Assembly (NCBI GenBank): GCA_964608315.1
Contig: CAZSNF010000005.1
Coordinates: forward strand, 62,001 to 126,000
Source of the DNA: VXPQ01 sp964608315
GTDB lineage: Bacteria; Bacteroidota; Rhodothermia; Rhodothermales; VXPQ01
Direction of reading: 5' to 3'
Length of the DNA stretch: 64,000 bases
Made by a program: the position numbers and the translations under genes. This document shows positions 35,420 through 44,703 of the stretch, piece by piece. The notes under the pieces were generated by a model. It saw nothing but the letters and a program-made list of their open reading frames with translations, made no database searches and was not told the origin of the DNA. How positions within the stretch are numbered: the first letter of the stretch is position 1; each line of letters opens with the position of its first letter.

Positions 35420-38400
35420 GTGCCTGTCTCCGCGACCCGTCTTCTTGTCGGCGCTCTTGTCGGCGCTCTTGTCTGCGTCGCGGCGCTTGTTTGCAGCAGC
35501 GCATATACGGCTCGCGCGCAGTCGGCGGCCACCACCGGCGTCATACGGGGAACCGTATACGACGCCTCGGGCGAGCCAGCGCCCGATGCCGGAATCATTA
35601 TCCACCACCTGGACACCGGCCTGCGCACGATAGTCGAAACCACGGCCGCGGGCGCCTTTGCGCGGGCGTTGCTGCCGCGCGGCGAATATGATATTCTGGT
35701 CGTCTCCGAAACCAATCTTGGCGAAATCCGCCGGGAAGGACTGGTCTTGCATACCGGCGAAACGCTTGTCCTCGACCTTGCCTTTTCGGTCATTGATCTG
35801 GAGGAGATTACCGTAACCGCCGACGAGGCTCCGCTCGTTGATCCCGAAGACGCCACCCGGTCGCAGCGCCTTTCCGGGGAAATAGTGGACGCCTTGCCCA
35901 ACAATGGCCGCAACCTCCTCGACCTGACCCTGCTGACCCCCGGCGTCTCCATCGGACAGGGGCCGGACGGAGACGTGCTCAACATCGCCGGACAGCGCGG
36001 AATATTCAACAATTTCATGGTCGACGGCGCCGATTTCAACAATCCCTTTTTCGGCGAACAGCGCGGCGGACAACGGCCTGCGTTTACCTTCAACCAGGAC
36101 GCCGTGGAAGAGATGATTGTCGTAAGCCAGGGCGCGCCCGCGGAATTCGGCCGTTCCGCAGGCGGCTTCATCCATGTCGTGACGCGCTCAGGAACCAACG
36201 ATTTCCGGGGATCGGCGCACTATTTCGGGCAATGGGACGCCATCTCCTCCGAATATCGCCCGGAACGGGGGGGCGGCAAGCCGTCCTTTGGACGAAATCA
36301 GTTCGGATTTACGCTGGGCGGACCGATCATGCGGGACCGCGCCTTCTTTTTCGCCGCCTACGATCAGCAGGTTTCGTCCGAAACAAAGCAAACAGACCGG
36401 GCAGTGCAGCGACCGGCGGAACTGAACAAACTGGAAAACTTTCTGCGCGCCCGTTGGCCCAACCTTTTCGAAAACGAATTCGGACCCATTTCCCGCAGCG
36501 ACGACGCCCGCGCCCTGACGGCCAAGCTGGACTTCCATCTGAATACGCAGAACCAGGCTTCGATAAAATACAACTATGCCTGGTCCGAACAGGTCAACGG
36601 CACCTTCGACGTGGATTCGTGGGGACGCTCGGCGAATGGAATCGAGCAGGACTACTCGCACGCCGTCAATCTCGGCTTGCGGTCCTTGCTGGGCAATGCG
36701 GCGTTCAACGAATTCCGCGCCCAGTGGGCCGCAGAGCATCGCCCGCGCCGCTATCGGGGTCCTGTTTTGCCGGGCGCCGCCCCGCCGGCCACCCCGCAGT
36801 TCGGCGAGATTGGCGGACGCCCCTTTCCCGACGTCGCCATGGATTTCGCCGACGGATTCCGGATCGGCTTGCCATACTTCCTGCCGGTCCACCCCAGCAA
36901 GGACGAACGGCTTCAACTCGTCAACAACGTTTCCTTCCTGACAGGCGATCACCTTTTCAAGGCCGGTATAGAATACAATCGGACAAAGGTAAAACAGCAA
37001 TTCATCGGATTCGCCAACGGGCGGTACATTTTCGATTCGGTGGACGGGTTCATCGGGTTCGTCGAACAGGGGAATCGATACGTTACCTGTTCGGACAGGT
37101 CAAGCAGCGCGGAAGGAATTTGCCCGGAAGGGGCGTCCATCACCGGACCGACGCTGTTGTATATGCAATCGGCGACCGTCCCTGGCGTACCTCCCGAAAA
37201 TCTCGGGGTTCAGTCCTTCCGCGCCCACGAACTGGCGCTTTTCGTACAGGACACCTGGAAAATCGGGACCCGTCTGGTCCTGAATCCCGGATTGCGCTGG
37301 GAAGGGGTCTGGCATCCGGACGTGTTCGTGGAGCCCGAGGAAACGTTCTATGCGCCATATCTGAGCGACCCGCGCTTTCCCTCGGACGGGACCATTCCCG
37401 ACGACTTCGACAATTTCCAGCCCCGCCTGGGGTTGACGTGGAATGTCGGAGGGAAAAACGCCACCATCGTACGCGCCAACGCCGGATCGTATTATGCGCG
37501 CATACCGGGACTGGTCTTTGCATCGCCCCGCTCCACCAACGGCGCGTATCAGCAGATTCTGTTCCGAAGCAGCGCCGATTCGCCCGTGCTGGGCCCCGTG
37601 CCCCCGATCAACGCATTGATCGACGGATCGGACACGGTCCCCTTCCTGCCGGACATCCATGTCGTCGGGCGCAACCTGGAACTGCCGCGCACCTGGTCGT
37701 TCAGGGCCGGGATAGACCATGCCTTCGGAAATGGCCTGGCAACGAGCATCTTCTGGCAGCATGCCCGCACCGATCATCTTTTTCGCTTTATCGACCGCAA
37801 CGCCGCCGCACTCGGATCTCCCTTCGGCGCAGGTACGCATCCGGGAGGCGGAGGCCTCGCTACGCTGTACGCGGTGGAAAGCTCGGCCCGCTCGCGGTAC
37901 CACGGGATCACGCTGGACGCGCGCGGACGCGACGCATTCGACGGACTGCTGGATTTCGAAACCAGCTATACGCTCGCCTTCGACCGTTCGGACGACGACA
38001 ACGAGCGTGACCCGTTCACCTTCACCTACGCAGACCCCCGCAACCTGACGCCGGAATACAACTGGTCCGACCGCGACCGACGCCATCGGTTTGCGGGCTA
38101 TTTCGCCTTTTCCCTTCCGGGCAAGGTTTCTTTCAGCAATATCTTCCGGTATCTTTCGGCGTCGCCGGTTTCCGAGCGGTGCGACCGGCGAGGCGAACGC
38201 GCCGACGCGCCGGCGGACCGCATCTGCGCGGACGGGACGATCCTGCGACGCAACACGCTGCGGCGCAACAACGCATTCTTTACCTGGGACGCACGACTCG
38301 CGCGCACATTCGGGACCAAAGCCCGGCTCGAAGTCATGGTCGATTTTTTCAATGTCACGAATGCGGACAATTTCCTTGACACGGCCCTCGGCTCGCTGCT

Positions 38401-38479
38401 CTTCAACTTCGACGGCGCGATTCGGAGCGGGCTCGGGGACACGCGGCGGGCTCAGATAGGAGCCAGAGTGCGCTTCTGA
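35420..38479 (+). CDS. TonB-dependent receptor, Oar-like, with carboxypeptidase-regulatory N-domain
   Basis: 1019 residues, GTG start. Signal peptide ending ARAQSA; a CarboxypepD_reg-like domain (GVIRGTVYDASGEPAPDAGI, GAFARALLPRGEYDI); then a plug region (SGEIVDALPNNGRNLLDLTLLTPGV, FMVDGADFNNPFFGEQRGGQ) and a 22-strand-type barrel ending AQIGARVRF. It lies in the outer membrane and probably imports a TonB-dependent ligand or scaffolds secretion, as for Oar of myxobacteria; substrate unknown. It follows pyrD by 29 bases. Confidence 0.9.
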   Translation: MPVSATRLLVGALVGALVCVAALVCSSAYTARAQSAATTGVIRGTVYDASGEPAPDAGIIIHHLDTGLRTIVETTAAGAFARALLPRGEYDILVVSETNLGEIRREGLVLHTGETLVLDLAFSVIDLEEITVTADEAPLVDPEDATRSQRLSGEIVDALPNNGRNLLDLTLLTPGVSIGQGPDGDVLNIAGQRGIFNNFMVDGADFNNPFFGEQRGGQRPAFTFNQDAVEEMIVVSQGAPAEFGRSAGGFIHVVTRSGTNDFRGSAHYFGQWDAISSEYRPERGGGKPSFGRNQFGFTLGGPIMRDRAFFFAAYDQQVSSETKQTDRAVQRPAELNKLENFLRARWPNLFENEFGPISRSDDARALTAKLDFHLNTQNQASIKYNYAWSEQVNGTFDVDSWGRSANGIEQDYSHAVNLGLRSLLGNAAFNEFRAQWAAEHRPRRYRGPVLPGAAPPATPQFGEIGGRPFPDVAMDFADGFRIGLPYFLPVHPSKDERLQLVNNVSFLTGDHLFKAGIEYNRTKVKQQFIGFANGRYIFDSVDGFIGFVEQGNRYVTCSDRSSSAEGICPEGASITGPTLLYMQSATVPGVPPENLGVQSFRAHELALFVQDTWKIGTRLVLNPGLRWEGVWHPDVFVEPEETFYAPYLSDPRFPSDGTIPDDFDNFQPRLGLTWNVGGKNATIVRANAGSYYARIPGLVFASPRSTNGAYQQILFRSSADSPVLGPVPPINALIDGSDTVPFLPDIHVVGRNLELPRTWSFRAGIDHAFGNGLATSIFWQHARTDHLFRFIDRNAAALGSPFGAGTHPGGGGLATLYAVESSARSRYHGITLDARGRDAFDGLLDFETSYTLAFDRSDDDNERDPFTFTYADPRNLTPEYNWSDRDRRHRFAGYFAFSLPGKVSFSNIFRYLSASPVSERCDRRGERADAPADRICADGTILRRNTLRRNNAFFTWDARLARTFGTKARLEVMVDFFNVTNADNFLDTALGSLLFNFDGAIRSGLGDTRRAQIGARVRF

Positions 38480-38578
38480 GCGCGTGCCGGAATGGCGAGA
38501 CGTCTCCGATGGCCATCGCCTTTCCTTTCTACCGCTTGCCGCCTGCGTGGCGCAGCCTCAAGCAGGAAGAAGTCCACC

Positions 38579-38776
38579 GGCGCGCGTACGAGACAGTGGC
38601 CGAAGCCAAAAAGGGAATCAGCAACTACTGCGCTACTTCAACGAAGAGCGCCGGCGCCAGAGCCTTGGCAATCTCACGTCCGGTGACGTATACTACAGAC
38701 GAAAGCCGCTGACGAAGGCGGCGTAACCCACCGCAACCCTGCATCTGAAACGGCTCCTGAAAACTGGACAGTTTTC
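38579..38776 (+). mobile_element. IS3-type transposase 3' remnant (left copy, frameshifted)
   Basis: RRAYETVAEAKKGISNY is in one frame and LRYFNEERRRQSLGNLTSGD then VYYRRKPLTKAA in the next, ending TAA at 38724-38726. This is the C-terminal tail of an IS3-group OrfB integrase, with a one-base deletion relative to the right copy at 43.2 kb. Conserved non-coding sequence continues to the IS end GAAAACTGGACAGTTTTC. It lies just upstream of the MpaB-like gene and is inverted relative to the right remnant. Confidence 0.75.
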
Positions 38777-38789
38777 CCGGACCACTTCT

Positions 38790-40004
38790 GTGAGTGCGAG
38801 TATGTCATGTCCCTCGCCCCCCGAACGCGTGGATACAAACGCGCCGTCCGCCTATCAGGCCGGATATGAGCGCGCCTGCGCGCTTAATCCGGGTCTTGCC
38901 GAGCAATACGTCAGGCATACGCGCATCGGCGACCCTCTCGCCGATGCGGTCATAGATTCCTTAGCCCCGTTTTCGCCGGGGAAAGTAAACCGGTTCATCA
39001 AGGCTGGCATGCAACAGGACGCGGAGGTTCTGGCTGAGGCGCCCCGATTGCTGCGTGATTTTTTCGATATGATCGAAACGCCGCCGGAGTGGTTCGATCC
39101 GGCTATTATGCGAGGGGGCTACCGGGCTTTTCATAGTTATTCGGATTTGTTTATACCAGCTTTTTTCGTGGCCACCTTGCAGAATGCGTCTACCCTGATA
39201 GCCAAGGCGTTCTATGCTTCGGGTCGGACAATGAGCGGTTTTGGGCCGCGGCGAGTCCGGCAGAACACTCGGCATTTTATTGAGATCATGTTGCCGGGCG
39301 CTCTTGATCGCCAGGGAGACGGCTGGAAACTGTCCGTGCGCATCAGACTGGTGCATGCGCAACTCAGGCGGCTTATCCGCGACCAGGGTAGTTGGGACGA
39401 AGAGGTTTACGGTACGCCGCTCAGCGCTGCGCACATGGCGCTTGCATCCGCTAATTTCTCCGCAACCACGCTACGACAAGCACAGAGACTCGGAGCTGAA
39501 ATGGATGAAGAGATGCGTTACGGCTACATGCAGGCCTGGCGTTACGCTTCCTGGCTGATCGGCACCCCCGAGTTTTTTCTGTTCGAGGGCAACGAGGAAA
39601 AAACCCATGAATTGCATCGGATCGCCCACGCAGCCGAACCGCCGCCTGCCGATGAGTCGGTCGTTATTGCGAATGCTCTGGTCAATGCATTGCCCAAAAT
39701 TGCAGGCAAAACCGAGCTCGCAAAGCACCAAGCCTTTTTGACCCGCACATACCGGATCTCCAGGGCGCTGCTTGGCAACGATCTTGCAGATCAGCTCCAG
39801 TTCCCGAAATGCGATACCAAGGGACTCCTGAGACGGATGCGCGTACTGCGCCAGGTTCACGCCATGTCTCACAAGTTGGCTCCAAACATCGCCCAGAAGT
39901 GGCGGGGAAATAATTTCGTCTTTTTACTGGAGGCGTCCATGCTGGACGATCTCAGATACCGGTTGCCCGATCACTTACAAGCGCAGATGACGACGCCATG
40001 GTAA
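38790..40004 (+). CDS. Oxygenase MpaB-like / DUF2236 protein
   Basis: 404 residues (GTG 38790; ATG at 38802 is also possible). Family signature segments: VRIRLVHAQLRRLIRDQG (heme-region histidine), YGTPLSAAHMALASANF, and MQAWRYASWLIGTPEFFLFEG. This superfamily includes latex oxygenase Lcp and fungal MpaB, which use a b-type heme to cleave or oxidise isoprenoid chains. Substrate here is unknown. It overlaps the next gene (sulfotransferase) by 7 bases, so the two are translationally coupled. It is the first gene of a cassette bracketed by IS remnants. Confidence 0.8.
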   Translation: MSASMSCPSPPERVDTNAPSAYQAGYERACALNPGLAEQYVRHTRIGDPLADAVIDSLAPFSPGKVNRFIKAGMQQDAEVLAEAPRLLRDFFDMIETPPEWFDPAIMRGGYRAFHSYSDLFIPAFFVATLQNASTLIAKAFYASGRTMSGFGPRRVRQNTRHFIEIMLPGALDRQGDGWKLSVRIRLVHAQLRRLIRDQGSWDEEVYGTPLSAAHMALASANFSATTLRQAQRLGAEMDEEMRYGYMQAWRYASWLIGTPEFFLFEGNEEKTHELHRIAHAAEPPPADESVVIANALVNALPKIAGKTELAKHQAFLTRTYRISRALLGNDLADQLQFPKCDTKGLLRRMRVLRQVHAMSHKLAPNIAQKWRGNNFVFLLEASMLDDLRYRLPDHLQAQMTTPW

Positions 40005-41038
40005 AACCTGTGCCTATTCCGCCTGTCCTGGTTCTGAGTACCGGACGGTGTGGATCGACCATGGTGTCGAACATTCTGAACCGGCACCCGCGCGTTCTTA
40101 GTCTTTCCGAGTTTTACAGTTACATCGGAATAGGTACGTTTCGTCCGCGGCGCCCTACCGGTGACTGGATGTGGGATCGCTTCAGTAAACAACAGCACAG
40201 GACCCGTCTCATGCTACGGGAGCCTGTTCCGGAGTTGATCTATCCATTCGACGCCCCGAATGCCCGCTTTACGCCCAGTAATGTGCCGCCGATTATGTGC
40301 GCCGCGCTTCCCCATATCACGGATGAGCATGACGCGCTGTTCGACGAGCTCGAACCGGTAGTTCGGGGACAACCCAGACAGGCGCCCGCCGATCATGTAC
40401 GGCATCTTTTCGGATGGCTGTGCGAACGGTTTGGCCGGAGCGTATGGGTCGAACGCTCAGGCGGATCGCTGTTGTTCGCTTCCAAGCTGCTGCGCCTGTT
40501 TCCTGAAATGCGGGTGATCCATGTGTACCGCGACGGGCGTGAGACGGCCATTTCCATGAGTCGTCATTATCTCTTTCGCCTGATTCTGGCGACCTTGCAA
40601 AAGGTGAAATTCGGCGGCTTTGACGCCATGGCGTTGTTGCGGAAAAGGAAGCTTTGGGAAAATATTAATCCCTATATGGAGCCCTTGTCTCGCATGGTCG
40701 CGAAGCCCGAAGACTTGTCGTTCGACAAACTCACGCTTCCTGGTTTTGCAGCGCTCTGGAGCGCACTGATTGAACTGGGAGATCATATGGTAGGCGATCT
40801 GCCGCCTGATCGCCTACTGAATCTCAGGTTCGAGGATATGCAGGCGGAGCCGGAAGCCCATATCCGGCGACTCGTCCGGTTCATCGACCCGGCTCTGGAA
40901 AACGAGGATTGGGTTCGTGAGACCTCTGCCATTCCACGACCCACGCCGTCTAAATTCGCGCAACTCGATCCGAGCGAGCAGGCCGCCATCACCGAGGCAT
41001 GCCGTCCCGGCCTCGAGCTCCTTGGCTATCCGCTTTGA
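39998..41038 (+). CDS. Sulfotransferase family protein
   Basis: 346 residues. The 5'-phosphosulfate loop STGRCGSTMVSNILNRHPRV is near the N-terminus. The 3'-phosphate-binding segment is MRVIHVYRDGRETAISMSRH, and NLRFEDMQAEPEAHIRRLVRF is the usual C-terminal PAPS-binding region. It transfers sulfate from PAPS to a hydroxyl or amine. Translation is coupled to the MpaB-like gene by a 7-base overlap. Its 3' end overlaps the convergent DUF1499 gene by 13 bases. Confidence 0.85.
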   Translation: MVKPVPIPPVLVLSTGRCGSTMVSNILNRHPRVLSLSEFYSYIGIGTFRPRRPTGDWMWDRFSKQQHRTRLMLREPVPELIYPFDAPNARFTPSNVPPIMCAALPHITDEHDALFDELEPVVRGQPRQAPADHVRHLFGWLCERFGRSVWVERSGGSLLFASKLLRLFPEMRVIHVYRDGRETAISMSRHYLFRLILATLQKVKFGGFDAMALLRKRKLWENINPYMEPLSRMVAKPEDLSFDKLTLPGFAALWSALIELGDHMVGDLPPDRLLNLRFEDMQAEPEAHIRRLVRFIDPALENEDWVRETSAIPRPTPSKFAQLDPSEQAAITEACRPGLELLGYPL

Positions 41039-41616
41039 AGCCGGCGGCAGAGTTTTTCGATGCGCTTCCGGTTGACCTGGAAGTCCCAGAAGCCATACCG
41101 CGAAGTCGAGCGAACGTGGATCATTGCATGCCCGGCAAAAAGGCGGCACTCGACATCGTCCAGTATCCACGGGCTTACTATCCAGACGACATGCAGGTAC
41201 TCGTCTGTTTCGGCAAGGACGGTAGTTCTCCAGGAGGAGGTCAACGCATTCTTGAACCGCAGGAATTCGGCGGTCGGATTCTCGGAAACAGCCAACGTGG
41301 CGTAGCAGGTTACCTTCCTGGTCGAGCGAATGTGGATTATGCCATGCTCGGCGCAAAGACACAATTCGATGTGATCCAGACCCAATGATGTCCGGCAGTC
41401 CGAGAGCAGTCTGCTCCGATAGGTCGCATGCACATACTCGTCCGTCGCGGTGAGGACGACGGTACGACGCAAGGAAGCCACCCAGTTTTTGATCTGCAGA
41501 AATTCGGCGGCCGGATCCCCTGAAACCGTGAAAGACGCAACGCAATGCGAGTCCGAGGCGGTCCGGCTGCACGCGCATCCGGACGTATCCGGAGAAGGCG
41601 CGAATTTCAGCGGCAT
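41026..41616 (-). CDS. DUF1499 protein with internal tandem duplication
   Basis: 196 residues from ATG 41616 (a TTG at 41637 is possible). The N-terminal CACSRTASDSHCVAS matches the CPxSPNCVSS start of DUF1499, and the C-terminus HAMIHVRSTSRYGFWDFQVN then RKRIEKLCRRL is the family hallmark. The central module is present twice: CVASFTVSGDPAAEFLQIKN ... DEYVHATYRS and CYATLAVSENPTAEFLRFKN ... DEYLHVVWIV, each ~78 residues. The family usually has one copy and no known activity. It is convergent with the sulfotransferase. Confidence 0.75.
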   Translation of the reverse strand: MPLKFAPSPDTSGCACSRTASDSHCVASFTVSGDPAAEFLQIKNWVASLRRTVVLTATDEYVHATYRSRLLSDCRTSLGLDHIELCLCAEHGIIHIRSTRKVTCYATLAVSENPTAEFLRFKNALTSSWRTTVLAETDEYLHVVWIVSPWILDDVECRLFAGHAMIHVRSTSRYGFWDFQVNRKRIEKLCRRLQSG

Positions 41617-41659
41617 CGTATTTTGAACAACTAACAACCCTGAATCGGTAAGGTGGAGT

Positions 41660-41739
41660 CTGATTTCAACGACGCCGGCACAATGTCCTGTACGCGCGAA
41701 CGTGAAGCGCTGATCGAAGTAGAATTAATCAGAGGTTCC
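41660..41739. repeat. MITE-like element copy I (type 1, right half)
   Basis: The right half of the type-1 element (CTGATTTCAACGACGCC ... GATCGAAGTAG) ending TTAATCAGAGGTTCC. The following TTAA overlaps the P450 stop: TTA at 41740-41742 is the complement of its TAA. Confidence 0.8.
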
Positions 41740-43092
41740 TTAATTGCGTCGCGTAAGCGTGACAGGAAGGCCATGCTTGAACCGGTAGAATCCCAATGTC
41801 CTGACTTCAGGGAATTCTTTGGAAACGGGATCGATTCGCCAACGTTGGCTGACGGATGCAAGCGTCAGCACTACTTCCATCTTCCCGAAACCGGTACCGA
41901 GACAATTTCGGATGCCTCCGCCCCACGGAACGTACGCATGTTTGGGGTGTTCGGAGGGGGACAGCCATCGCTCCGGTTTGAACTTCAGCGGATCGGGCCA
42001 ATATTTTTCAGCCCTCTGGGGCGCCCGCCAGAAAGGCTGTACGATCGTTCCCTTCGGGATGAAATAATCCCCAATCATGCAATCTTCGATGGCTTCTCTA
42101 CCAACAACGTACGTGGGCGGAGTAATACGCAGTACTTCGCTGAATACGGCTTGCGTATACGGCAGATCTCTGTAATCCTTCGCCGACGGGTATCGCCCTT
42201 GCAATACCTCATCAACCTCCTGTTCCAAACGAGTGCGGATATCCGGATTCAGTCCGATATGATAGAAACACCATGCCAGCGCATTCGCACACGTTTCATG
42301 ACTGGCCAGAATCTGGATATATGCTTCGTCTCTTATCTCGTCATCGTTTAAGGATTTTTGGATTCCGTCCTCATCGGTAGCCCAGACCAGGGAAGATATA
42401 AGATCAACGCGCTCCTTGTCGACGCGGGCTTTTTCGATCACCTCGAAAATAAGGCGGTCCATGGCCTTACAGGTATCCTCTCTGAAACGATTCTGGCGCA
42501 AGGGCAGCCTTGCTATCAGATCGCCCATGGGAAGCATGGTCAGTTTCATGCTCCAGTTCAATGTTTCCAGAACATCCTCGATAAGAGATGTATCAATGCG
42601 AATATCCCGTCCGAAAAACGTGGCGACTGCAATATCCAGCGTCAGCTGATGCGTAACCGGAACAATATCGAATGTGTCCCCATCCTTCCAGGCAGACTGC
42701 ATCCTGACGATTTCCTCAATCATCATGCTGGCATATTCATCAAGAGCTTTTCTTCTGAAGGACGGTTGGACCAGTTTGCGCAGTCTCTGGTGAGCTTCGC
42801 CGTCTCCTGTCAGCGTGGTAGGGTTAGATACGATCCGGGTTTTCTTGAAAGCTGGCCCCTTATGAAACGAATGGCGTTTTTCAACAAGGACTTGTTCGAT
42901 ATATTCAGGCGAGTACACAGCGCAGAATCTTCGGCCCAGAAGCCGGAAATAAACAGCGTCTCCATATTGTTCGTGCATCGCCTCAAAGAATCCGACGGCG
43001 TCACGGATCCGCCACCGTTGGAGCTTCAATCCCAAGCCTGATTTAGGGCCGGGAGGAAGCTTTTTGCGGGAATTATATCGAATAGTAACCAT
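41740..43092 (-). CDS. Cytochrome P450
   Basis: 450 residues, soluble bacterial form. Heme loop YVPWGGGIRNCLGTGFGKME with the ligand cysteine, ExxR in FSEVLRITPPTYVVGREA, and the PERW-type segment FKPERWLSP. The I-helix reads QILASHETCANAL, where the usual pattern is (A/G)GxxT; serine replaces the conserved glycine. It hydroxylates or otherwise oxidises a hydrophobic substrate with electrons from a redox partner not in the window. Lower GC than the backbone genes, suggesting transfer. It is the last gene of the IS-bracketed cassette. Confidence 0.92.
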   Translation of the reverse strand: MVTIRYNSRKKLPPGPKSGLGLKLQRWRIRDAVGFFEAMHEQYGDAVYFRLLGRRFCAVYSPEYIEQVLVEKRHSFHKGPAFKKTRIVSNPTTLTGDGEAHQRLRKLVQPSFRRKALDEYASMMIEEIVRMQSAWKDGDTFDIVPVTHQLTLDIAVATFFGRDIRIDTSLIEDVLETLNWSMKLTMLPMGDLIARLPLRQNRFREDTCKAMDRLIFEVIEKARVDKERVDLISSLVWATDEDGIQKSLNDDEIRDEAYIQILASHETCANALAWCFYHIGLNPDIRTRLEQEVDEVLQGRYPSAKDYRDLPYTQAVFSEVLRITPPTYVVGREAIEDCMIGDYFIPKGTIVQPFWRAPQRAEKYWPDPLKFKPERWLSPSEHPKHAYVPWGGGIRNCLGTGFGKMEVVLTLASVSQRWRIDPVSKEFPEVRTLGFYRFKHGLPVTLTRRN

Positions 43093-43111
43093 CGGCGGTG
43101 AGGGGCGGTTC

Positions 43112-43297
43112 GAGAAAACCGTACAGTTTTCAGGTGCAAGGTTGCGGTGGGTTACGCCGCCTTCGTCAGCGGCTCTCGTCTGTAGTATACGTCATCGGGC
43201 GTGAGATTGTCAATCCGGCGCGGGCATTCTTCGTTGAAGTAGCGCAGGTAGTCGCCGATCCCCTTTGGGGCCTCGGCCACCGTCTCGTACGCGCGCC
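43112..43297 (-). mobile_element. IS3-type transposase 3' remnant (right copy)
   Basis: RRAYETVAEAPKGIGDY, LRYFNEECPRRIDNL and TPDDVYYRREPLTKAA in one uninterrupted frame, stop at 43152-43154. The IS end GAAAACCGTACAGTTTTC lies at 43114-43131. It is in inverted orientation to the 38.6-kb remnant, so the two enclose the oxygenase/sulfotransferase/DUF1499/P450 genes. The N-terminal catalytic part of the transposase is gone. Confidence 0.75.
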
Positions 43298-43437
43298 GAT
43301 CCCGGATCGAGTCGCACCATGCGGCCTTGATCACAGATATATTACGAGAAACGGAAACAGGGAAACCCGCAGGGAGAATATGCGTTATAAGTTGTTCTGC
43401 CTGAGTTTGGCCTTTTCGGAAACAGGCGACGGATTTT

Positions 43438-43514
<77 letters not shown>

Positions 43515-43519
43515 TTTCA

Positions 43520-43556
43520 GGATACTCTGATTAAATCCACTTTAACCAGAGTGTCC
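43520..43556. repeat. MITE-like element copy J (minimal, 37 bp hairpin)
   Basis: GGATACTCTGATTAAA, a 5-base loop, and TTTAACCAGAGTGTCC: the two termini brought together with almost no core. It sits 5 bases 3' of tRNA-Pro and would form a strong stem in RNA, so it may serve as terminator or processing signal. Confidence 0.8.
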
Positions 43557-43618
43557 TTTATATCTCCGGTGATTTCGCCGGCCGGCCGCAACGGCGCCCT
43601 GATCTACGCCAGGATCAG

Positions 43619-44311
43619 CTACCCGATGCAGCTTACGTTCCGCTTGCGGCCAACGAGTACCGTGCTCGGGGTTTGGCGCCAGACGCACTCGGCGTCGAAC
43701 CCCGCCTCACGCATCGCCCGAAGCTCCCTGTCGAGTGGAAAGTAGGCGTCCTCGTCCGACCACTCGTCAAAGTGCCGATAGGCCTGCGCCTCATCGATGC
43801 CGCAGGCTGCCAGATGCGCCGCCCAGGCAGCGTAATCCGCTGCGCGGTCGGGATCCGCCCCCGGCATGGTCACGTCGGCATTGACGAAAACGCCCCCTGG
43901 ACGAAGCGCCTGCGCGATGCGGCCGTACAACGCGGTCTTGGCGCCCATGTCGGCCACGTGATGCAAGGAGAGGGAGGCGGCGACCGCATCGCAGCCCGGC
44001 AGCGGATCGTTGAACGACTGCCCGCGCAAACGGACCCGGTCCCCGAAGCGCCGCAACCTCGACTCGGCGCGATGCAACATTTCGCCGTCCACGTCCACCA
44101 ACTCAACAACGCCTGCCTGCCGCCTTTCCAGGATCGCCTCCGCCAGCGCTCCCGTCCCGGCGCCAAGATCGAGAATCCGTTCCGGCCTGACCCGGGCGAT
44201 TTCTTCCGCGGCCCGTTCAAGCATCGCCTCGTAGCCAGGAATGAAGCTGCGAATCGTCGCGTCATAGGCTTTGATGTCGAGCTGCAGGTGCCGGCGAACG
44301 GAATGGCTCAT
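43619..44311 (-). CDS. Class I SAM-dependent methyltransferase
   Basis: 230 residues from ATG 44311 (GTG 44317 possible). SAM motif I ILDLGAGTGALAEAIL, acidic motif II (VELVDVDGEML), SLSLHHVADM and LRPGGVFVNADVTMPG are typical of small-molecule methyltransferases. The acceptor is unknown. A perfect 17-base palindrome lies 31 bases upstream of the start, suggesting a local operator. It sits alone between tRNA-Pro and the metal efflux genes. Confidence 0.85.
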   Translation of the reverse strand: MSHSVRRHLQLDIKAYDATIRSFIPGYEAMLERAAEEIARVRPERILDLGAGTGALAEAILERRQAGVVELVDVDGEMLHRAESRLRRFGDRVRLRGQSFNDPLPGCDAVAASLSLHHVADMGAKTALYGRIAQALRPGGVFVNADVTMPGADPDRAADYAAWAAHLAACGIDEAQAYRHFDEWSDEDAYFPLDRELRAMREAGFDAECVWRQTPSTVLVGRKRNVSCIG

Positions 44312-44341
44312 GAGCACTGGTATGGCCTTCAGTGGCGAATT

Positions 44342-44358
44342 CAGTACCCACTGGGTAC
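44342..44358. promoter_or_regulatory. Perfect palindrome, candidate operator
   Basis: AGTACCCACTGGGTACT: 8-base arms around a single central base. It lies 31 bases upstream of the methyltransferase start and 14 bases from MITE copy K. The size and symmetry suit a dimeric repressor; no regulator gene is adjacent. It could also act in RNA as a hairpin. Confidence 0.5.
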
Positions 44359-44371
44359 TATTTTGGTTTTA

Positions 44372-44536
44372 AGGACACTCTGATTAAATCTGCAAAGTTC
44401 AGAGACTGCGAGGGGCGCTTCACGTTCGCCATGCCCCGAATCCGCAGCGTTTACCGCTGATTTCAAAGACGCCAGTACAATGTCCTGTACTCACGAACGT
44501 GAAGTGCTGATCGAAGTAGATTTAATCAGAGTGTCC
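44372..44536. repeat. MITE-like element copy K (type 1, internally deleted)
   Basis: 165 bases. Ends GGACACTCTGATTAA and TTAATCAGAGTGTCC, perfect inverted repeats that share the same base substitution (A>C/T>G), as expected if the ends co-vary. Internal sequence matches copy B with the central ~100 bases missing. Flanks are TTAA on the left and CTTG on the right, so no clean duplication. Confidence 0.9.
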
Positions 44537-44703
44537 CTTGGTAAACCAGACAGAACGGCGGGAAGTTGCGCGCGTTCGGAACAGCAAGCCCCATGGGTAC
44601 TCCGTCTTGCGACCCTACCCGATTTCACGAAACCATTTCCGGCTTTGTCGTTTTACGAACAATAAGCAACCCGGATAATGCGCGTCGCCGATCATTCCTC
44701 TTC

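Noticed and set aside
35450..35490. Short direct repeat of GTCGGCGCTCTT in the receptor signal peptide
   Set aside because: It encodes the hydrophobic core VGALVGALV; a minor in-frame duplication with no further meaning seen.
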